Assembly (NCBI RefSeq): GCF_032670585.1
Contig: NZ_JAVQHL010000002.1
Location: forward strand, 496,001 to 560,000
Direction of reading: 5' to 3'
Source of the DNA: Ostreiculturibacter nitratireducens
GTDB taxonomy: Bacteria; Pseudomonadota; Alphaproteobacteria; Rhodobacterales; Rhodobacteraceae
Length of the DNA stretch: 64,000 nucleotides
The translations under genes were made by a program, and so were the position numbers. The notes under the pieces are model-generated. The model saw only the letters and a list, made by a program, of their open reading frames with translations, ran no database searches and was not told the DNA's origin. Below, piece after piece: positions 60,322 through 64,000 of the stretch. Each line of letters begins with the position of its first letter. Position 1 is the stretch's first letter.

Positions 60322-62253
60322 ATGTTTCGGCGACTGGTGCTGGCCATTTCCGTGGCCTTCATGCCCTTCATGGCGCGGGCAGAGGATCCTGAGGCGCTGG
60401 CGCGCGCGATGAAAGCCGTCGCGTCGAAGGACTGGCCCGCCGCCGTGGCGCAGGGACGCGCCTCGGGTGCGATCGCGGCCGATATCGTCGAATGGCACCG
60501 GTTGCGGGCGGGTGAGGGCACTTTCGCCGAGTATGACGCCTTCCTGGCGCGGCGTCCCGACTGGCCGGGGCTTCCGCTCTTGAGGAAAAAGGGCGAGACC
60601 TCCCTGACCGGGCAGATTTCCTCGGACCGCGTGATCGCCTACTTCGCCCCCATGGCGCCCCAGACCGGCGAGGGCGCGCTGGCACTGGCTGCGGCCTACC
60701 GCGCGCAGGGCGAAACCGCGAAGGCGGAGGCGGCGCTGGTCAGGGCATGGCGCGAACTCAGCCTTACGCCGGAGGAAGAGGCGGCTTTCCTCGCCTCCTC
60801 GCCCGAGCTTCTCAAGGATCATCACGGCGGCAGGATCGCCGCGATGCTGGAAGCGGGCCTTCTTCTGGATGCCAAGCGCATGCTGCCGCTTGTCACGGAA
60901 GGCACGCGCGCGGTCGCGGCGGCGCGGATCGGGCTGCAGGAACAGGCCAACGGCGTCGACGCGCTGATCGCGGCGGTGCCGGAACGGATGATGGGGTCGG
61001 CGGGGCTCGCCTATGACCGTTTCCGCTGGCGTATCCGGAAGGACCGCTATGACGAGGCGTCCGATCTTCTGCTGGAGCGTTCCGAAAACCTGGAAAGCCT
61101 TGGCGATCCGATGACATGGGCCGACTGGCGCCGGGCGCTGGCCAGGCGCGAGATGCGGGTGGGCGACCCCCGCAAAGCCTACCGCATGGCCTCTCGCCAC
61201 GGGCTGACGCAGGGGTTCGACTATGCCGACCTTGAGTGGCTCTCCGGCTTCATAGCGCTGAGGAAGCTCTCGGATGCGGAAACGGCTCTCACCCATTTCC
61301 GCCGTTTCAAGGCGGCGGTGTCGGGCCCCATCAGCCTCTCGCGCGCCGGCTACTGGGAGGGCCGGGCGCTCGAGGCGCTGAAGCGGCCGGAGGAGGCGCG
61401 CGCCGCCTATGCGGAGGCGGCGAGGTACCAGACCGCCTTCTATGGGCTTCTCGCCGCGGAAAGAGCGGGCATCCCGCTCGATCCCGCGCTCGCGGGCAAC
61501 GAGAGCTACCCGGACTGGCGCACGGCCTCGTTCACCGGGTCGTCGGTTTTCCAGGCTGCGGTGCTCTTGAAGGCGGCGGGCGAGATCGATCTGTCGGAAC
61601 GATTCTTCCTGCACCTATCGGAAAGCCTGTCGGGCCAGGAGATCGGCGCGCTCGCCGGGCTCGCTCTCGAATGGCACGAGGCGAACATGGCGCTTCTGCT
61701 GGCCAAGGCCGCGGCCGAGAAGGGCGCAATCTGGCCGCGCGCCTATTTCCCCGTGAACGGGCTTGAAAAGCTCGACCTGCCGGTCACGCGCGAGCTTGCG
61801 CTGTCCATCGCGCGGCGCGAGAGCGAGTTCGACCACAAGGTCGTGTCGGGGGCCGGGGCGAAGGGCCTGATGCAGCTCATGCCCGGGACGGCGAAGATGA
61901 TGGCGCCGAAGATCGGCGAGGGCTTCTCGGAAGCGCGGCTGACGACCGATCCGGGCTACAACGTGCGGCTCGGCTCGGCCTATCTCGCGGAACTGGTCGC
62001 CGAATTCGGAACCTCGCCCTTGCTCGTGGCCTCAGGTTACAACGCCGGGCCGGGGCGCCCCCGGCGCTGGATCGAGGAGCTTGGCGATCCGCGCGATCCG
62101 AACGTCGACGCCGTGGACTGGATCGAGCAGATCCCCTTCCGCGAAACCCAGACCTACGTGATGCGGGTGGCCGAAAGCCTGCCGATCTACCGGGCGCGGC
62201 TGACGGGGAAGGTGGGGCCGGTGCGGCTCAGCGAAGAACTCAAGGGCCGCTGA
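60322..62253 (+). CDS. slt: Soluble lytic murein transglycosylase
   Basis: 643 residues. Signal peptide (LVLAISVAFMPFMARAE), a long helical solenoid U-domain (about 25-480), then a Slt catalytic domain with IARRESEFDHKVVSGAGAKG (catalytic Glu near 500), LMQLMPGTAK and ASGYNAGPGR. It cleaves peptidoglycan to anhydromuropeptides in the periplasm. GGAAAAG precedes ATG 60322. Divergent from dapA in the classical arrangement. Confidence 0.95.
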   Translation: MFRRLVLAISVAFMPFMARAEDPEALARAMKAVASKDWPAAVAQGRASGAIAADIVEWHRLRAGEGTFAEYDAFLARRPDWPGLPLLRKKGETSLTGQISSDRVIAYFAPMAPQTGEGALALAAAYRAQGETAKAEAALVRAWRELSLTPEEEAAFLASSPELLKDHHGGRIAAMLEAGLLLDAKRMLPLVTEGTRAVAAARIGLQEQANGVDALIAAVPERMMGSAGLAYDRFRWRIRKDRYDEASDLLLERSENLESLGDPMTWADWRRALARREMRVGDPRKAYRMASRHGLTQGFDYADLEWLSGFIALRKLSDAETALTHFRRFKAAVSGPISLSRAGYWEGRALEALKRPEEARAAYAEAARYQTAFYGLLAAERAGIPLDPALAGNESYPDWRTASFTGSSVFQAAVLLKAAGEIDLSERFFLHLSESLSGQEIGALAGLALEWHEANMALLLAKAAAEKGAIWPRAYFPVNGLEKLDLPVTRELALSIARRESEFDHKVVSGAGAKGLMQLMPGTAKMMAPKIGEGFSEARLTTDPGYNVRLGSAYLAELVAEFGTSPLLVASGYNAGPGRPRRWIEELGDPRDPNVDAVDWIEQIPFRETQTYVMRVAESLPIYRARLTGKVGPVRLSEELKGR

Positions 62254-62263
62254 CGGCACCGGG

Positions 62264-63175
62264 TCAGGCTGCGGGCTTTTTGTCGGAGAGCGGGGTGTCG
62301 GCGGTTTCCGCGGCCTTGACCCTCGCGCGCCACAGCGTGAAGAGCCCCGCCGCCACGACGACCGCTGCACCGACGGCCACGTTGGCCTCCAGCTTCTCGC
62401 CGAAGACCACCATCGCGATCCCCGCAGCGAAGACCAGTTGGAGATAGGCGAAGGGCTGGATCGCGCTCGCCTCTGCGACCTCCAGGGCCTTGATCAGCAG
62501 GAAGTGGCCGGTCGCCGCCGTCATGCAGAGCACGCCCATCCAGCCCCAGTCCTTCGCCGTCATGGGTTCCCAAAACCAGACCCCGATCGCGGTCATGAGC
62601 ACGGAGCCTGCGACGCCGGTCCAGAAGAAGCTCACCGCCGCCGGGTCCTTGCGCGCGACGTAGCGGGTCAGGAGCCCGTAGAGCGCGAACATGAAGGCCG
62701 ATATGAGCGGGATCAGCGCGGCCGGGGAAAAGACGCGGTAGCCCGGCTCGAGGATGATGAGGACGCCGACGAAGCCCGCGCCAATCGCCGTCCAGCGTCG
62801 CCAGCCGACCTTCTCCCCGAGGATCGGACCCGAGAGCGCAGCGACGAGGAGGGGGTAGCAGGTGAAGACGGCATGGCTTTCGATGAGGCCAAGGATCACG
62901 AAGGCCTGCACCATCACCACGACCTCCGCGGCAAGGAGAAGTCCGCGGAAGATCTGGATCACCGGCTGCGTCGTCGCAGCCGCACGGGCGAGCCCGCCGG
63001 CCTTGCGCGAGGCCACGGTCATCACGAATGCCGCGAAGAACCAGTAGCGGATCATTACGACCATGTAGACGTTGTATTCCCCCGCGAGATGGCGAGAGAT
63101 ACCGTCCTGCATCGCGAAGACGAAACTCGTCGCGATCATCAGCATGATGCCGAGGCGGGTATTCTGGTTGTTCAT
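62264..63175 (-). CDS. EamA/DMT-family transporter
   Basis: 303 residues with ten hydrophobic segments in two EamA repeats (MLMIATSFVFAMQDGISRHL and the later FMFALYGLLTRYVARKDPAAV). Such proteins export amino acids, purines or other small metabolites. The start ATG 63175 overlaps the stop of mnmD by four bases, so coupled. Substrate unknown. Confidence 0.9.
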   Translation of the reverse strand: MNNQNTRLGIMLMIATSFVFAMQDGISRHLAGEYNVYMVVMIRYWFFAAFVMTVASRKAGGLARAAATTQPVIQIFRGLLLAAEVVVMVQAFVILGLIESHAVFTCYPLLVAALSGPILGEKVGWRRWTAIGAGFVGVLIILEPGYRVFSPAALIPLISAFMFALYGLLTRYVARKDPAAVSFFWTGVAGSVLMTAIGVWFWEPMTAKDWGWMGVLCMTAATGHFLLIKALEVAEASAIQPFAYLQLVFAAGIAMVVFGEKLEANVAVGAAVVVAAGLFTLWRARVKAAETADTPLSDKKPAA

Positions 63176-63885
63176 GGTCGGGGTCCGAGCGTTCCTCGGG
63201 TCATGTGGCGCTTGCGCCCGTGGCCCGCTGCACGCTCTACCTGAAACCCGGCCGCCTGCAAGGCCCTCCGGACATGGCCCGCAGCCGTATAGGTGGCAAA
63301 GGTGCCTCCGGCTTCGGTGTGGCGCCCGACGTCGGCCATGAGCTCCTCGGACCAGAGTTCCGGGTTCTTTGCGGGCGAGAAACCGTCCAGGAACCAGGCA
63401 TCCGCCTTGTCCTCCCAGCCGGGCAGGGACGCCCGCGCGTCGCCCACGATCACCCGGACGCTGAGGGGGCCGAGGTCGAATTCCCGCGCGCCGGTTTCCC
63501 AGGCCGCGAGGAACGGGTCCGCGGCGGCGCGGGTCTCGGGGAAGGCATCGAGTGCGCGCGCGATCTCGGCGGCGGACAGGGGAAAGGCCTCGAAGCTCGT
63601 GTAGAGGAGGCGGCCGGGGACGCCCGCGCGGGTCCACTCGATCAGGGTCGCGAGCATGTTGAGCCCGGTGCCGAACCCCAGCTCCGCGATGCGGAAGCCA
63701 TCCCGGAAGCGGGCGGGCAGATCGTTGCCGGAAAGGAAGACGTGGCGCGTCTCGGCCAGCCCGTCAGACAGGCTGAAATAGGGGTCGTCGAAGCGGTTCG
63801 ACACCGGCACGATCCCGTCGCGCCAGCTGAGCCCGCTCTGGTCGTCCTCACCGATCTGTCCTATCCCCGGCATGCGCGCGACCAT
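63172..63885 (-). CDS. mnmD: tRNA 5-methylaminomethyl-2-thiouridine methyltransferase domain protein MnmD
   Basis: 237 residues from ATG 63885 (another ATG at 63873; no clear ribosome site for either). GLSWRDGIVPVSNRFDDPYFS opens the domain, followed by the S-adenosylmethionine site IAELGFGTGLNMLA and the DUF752 motif AWFLDGFSPAKNPELW. It makes the last methylation of mnm5s2U34 in tRNA, as the methyltransferase half of E. coli MnmC. The matching FAD oxidoreductase half is encoded divergently, 17 bases away. Confidence 0.9.
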   Translation of the reverse strand: MVARMPGIGQIGEDDQSGLSWRDGIVPVSNRFDDPYFSLSDGLAETRHVFLSGNDLPARFRDGFRIAELGFGTGLNMLATLIEWTRAGVPGRLLYTSFEAFPLSAAEIARALDAFPETRAAADPFLAAWETGAREFDLGPLSVRVIVGDARASLPGWEDKADAWFLDGFSPAKNPELWSEELMADVGRHTEAGGTFATYTAAGHVRRALQAAGFQVERAAGHGRKRHMTRGTLGPRP

Positions 63886-63902
63886 GGCGAAGGGAGAAGG
63901 CG

Positions 63903-64000
63903 ATGGCAACGGCTGATGTGACGGTGATGGGGGGCGGAATCTTCGGTCTCGCCTGCGCCTGGGCCTGCGCCCGGCGGGGCGCCAGCGTGCGGGTAGTCGA
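63903..64000 (+). CDS. FAD-dependent oxidoreductase, N-terminal fragment
   Basis: Partial gene cut by the right edge. The first residues MATADVTVMGGGIFGLACA show the FAD-binding GxGxxG-like motif (GGGIFG) of DAO-type oxidases. GGGAGAAGG lies directly upstream of ATG 63903. Its place beside mnmD suggests the oxidase half of a split MnmC; other DAO enzymes remain possible until the rest is seen. Confidence 0.75.
   Translation, partial: MATADVTVMGGGIFGLACAWACARRGASVRVV

Overview
The window is a gene-dense, high-GC stretch of a bacterial chromosome: about 68 protein genes in 64 kb, no gap above 300 bases, and no tRNA, rRNA, IS element or CRISPR array that I can see. Gene content points to an alphaproteobacterium of the Rhodobacteraceae/Paracoccaceae. 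The evidence is a DUF2794 protein, an MbfA-type iron exporter, cytochrome c', the class III alcohol dehydrogenase/fghA pair, the sseA-smpB ... dapA-slt neighbourhood, and a GTTC-N7-GTTC LexA box of the alphaproteobacterial type. I cannot fix the genus from sequence alone.

Layout. 1-2.6 kb: the end of a flavin/2Fe-2S reductase, then on the minus strand a compact inorganic-carbon set (beta-carbonic anhydrase, SbtA-type bicarbonate transporter, SbtB-like PII protein). 2.7-5.8 kb: small helical protein, leucyl aminopeptidase, NlpC/P60 peptidase, DUF2794. 5.9-8.3 kb: paaI-paaK-TetR operon behind a palindromic ACCG-NN-CGGT operator candidate. 8.3-10.9 kb: imuB with a LexA box but without imuA or dnaE2, cytochrome c', I78 inhibitor lipoprotein. 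11-17 kb: glutathione-dependent formaldehyde oxidation (frmA at one end, fghA at the other) with a zinc-ribbon ion channel, NYN-LOTUS protein, MbfA and an iodotyrosine-deiodinase-like nitroreductase between them. 17-25.5 kb: HAD, ornithine cyclodeaminase-like, MFS, ZapE, luciferase-like oxidoreductase, folC-accD, CPBP protease. 25.5-31.3 kb: ilvD, lipoprotein, two family-restricted hypotheticals, dienoyl-CoA reductase. 31.5-44 kb: LysR, OmpA-like, AhpD-like, GNAT, CinA-like, map, HAD, DUF2189, rsmD, ferredoxin reductase, peroxiredoxin, pterin dehydratase, GST, FemAB-like GNAT, GDPD, RidA. 44-49 kb: a two-gene type I exporter (ABC plus HlyD) and an mlaA-mlaC pair. 49-53 kb: class A PBP, then glnK-amtB. 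53-64 kb: smpB-sseA-aminotransferase, a two-TM channel, a proline-racemase-superfamily enzyme with neither catalytic cysteine, a CoA ligase broken by one base, dapA, slt, an EamA exporter, and a split mnmC (mnmD plus a divergent FAD oxidoreductase cut by the window end).

How the genes work together. Much of the window is housekeeping (lipid, lysine, folate, branched-chain and tRNA/rRNA modification functions) arranged in short operons with ATGA, GTGA or TGATG overlaps. The accessory material most worth attention is the SbtA/SbtB/carbonic anhydrase cassette, the SOS-box-bearing orphan imuB, the Paa operon with its operator, the tandem 11-mer in front of glnK, and the smpB-dapA interval, which holds the frameshifted ligase, its strong upstream palindrome and the Ser/Thr racemase-superfamily protein. 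I did not find one wholly new multi-gene system; the findings are specific local oddities, each with a test.
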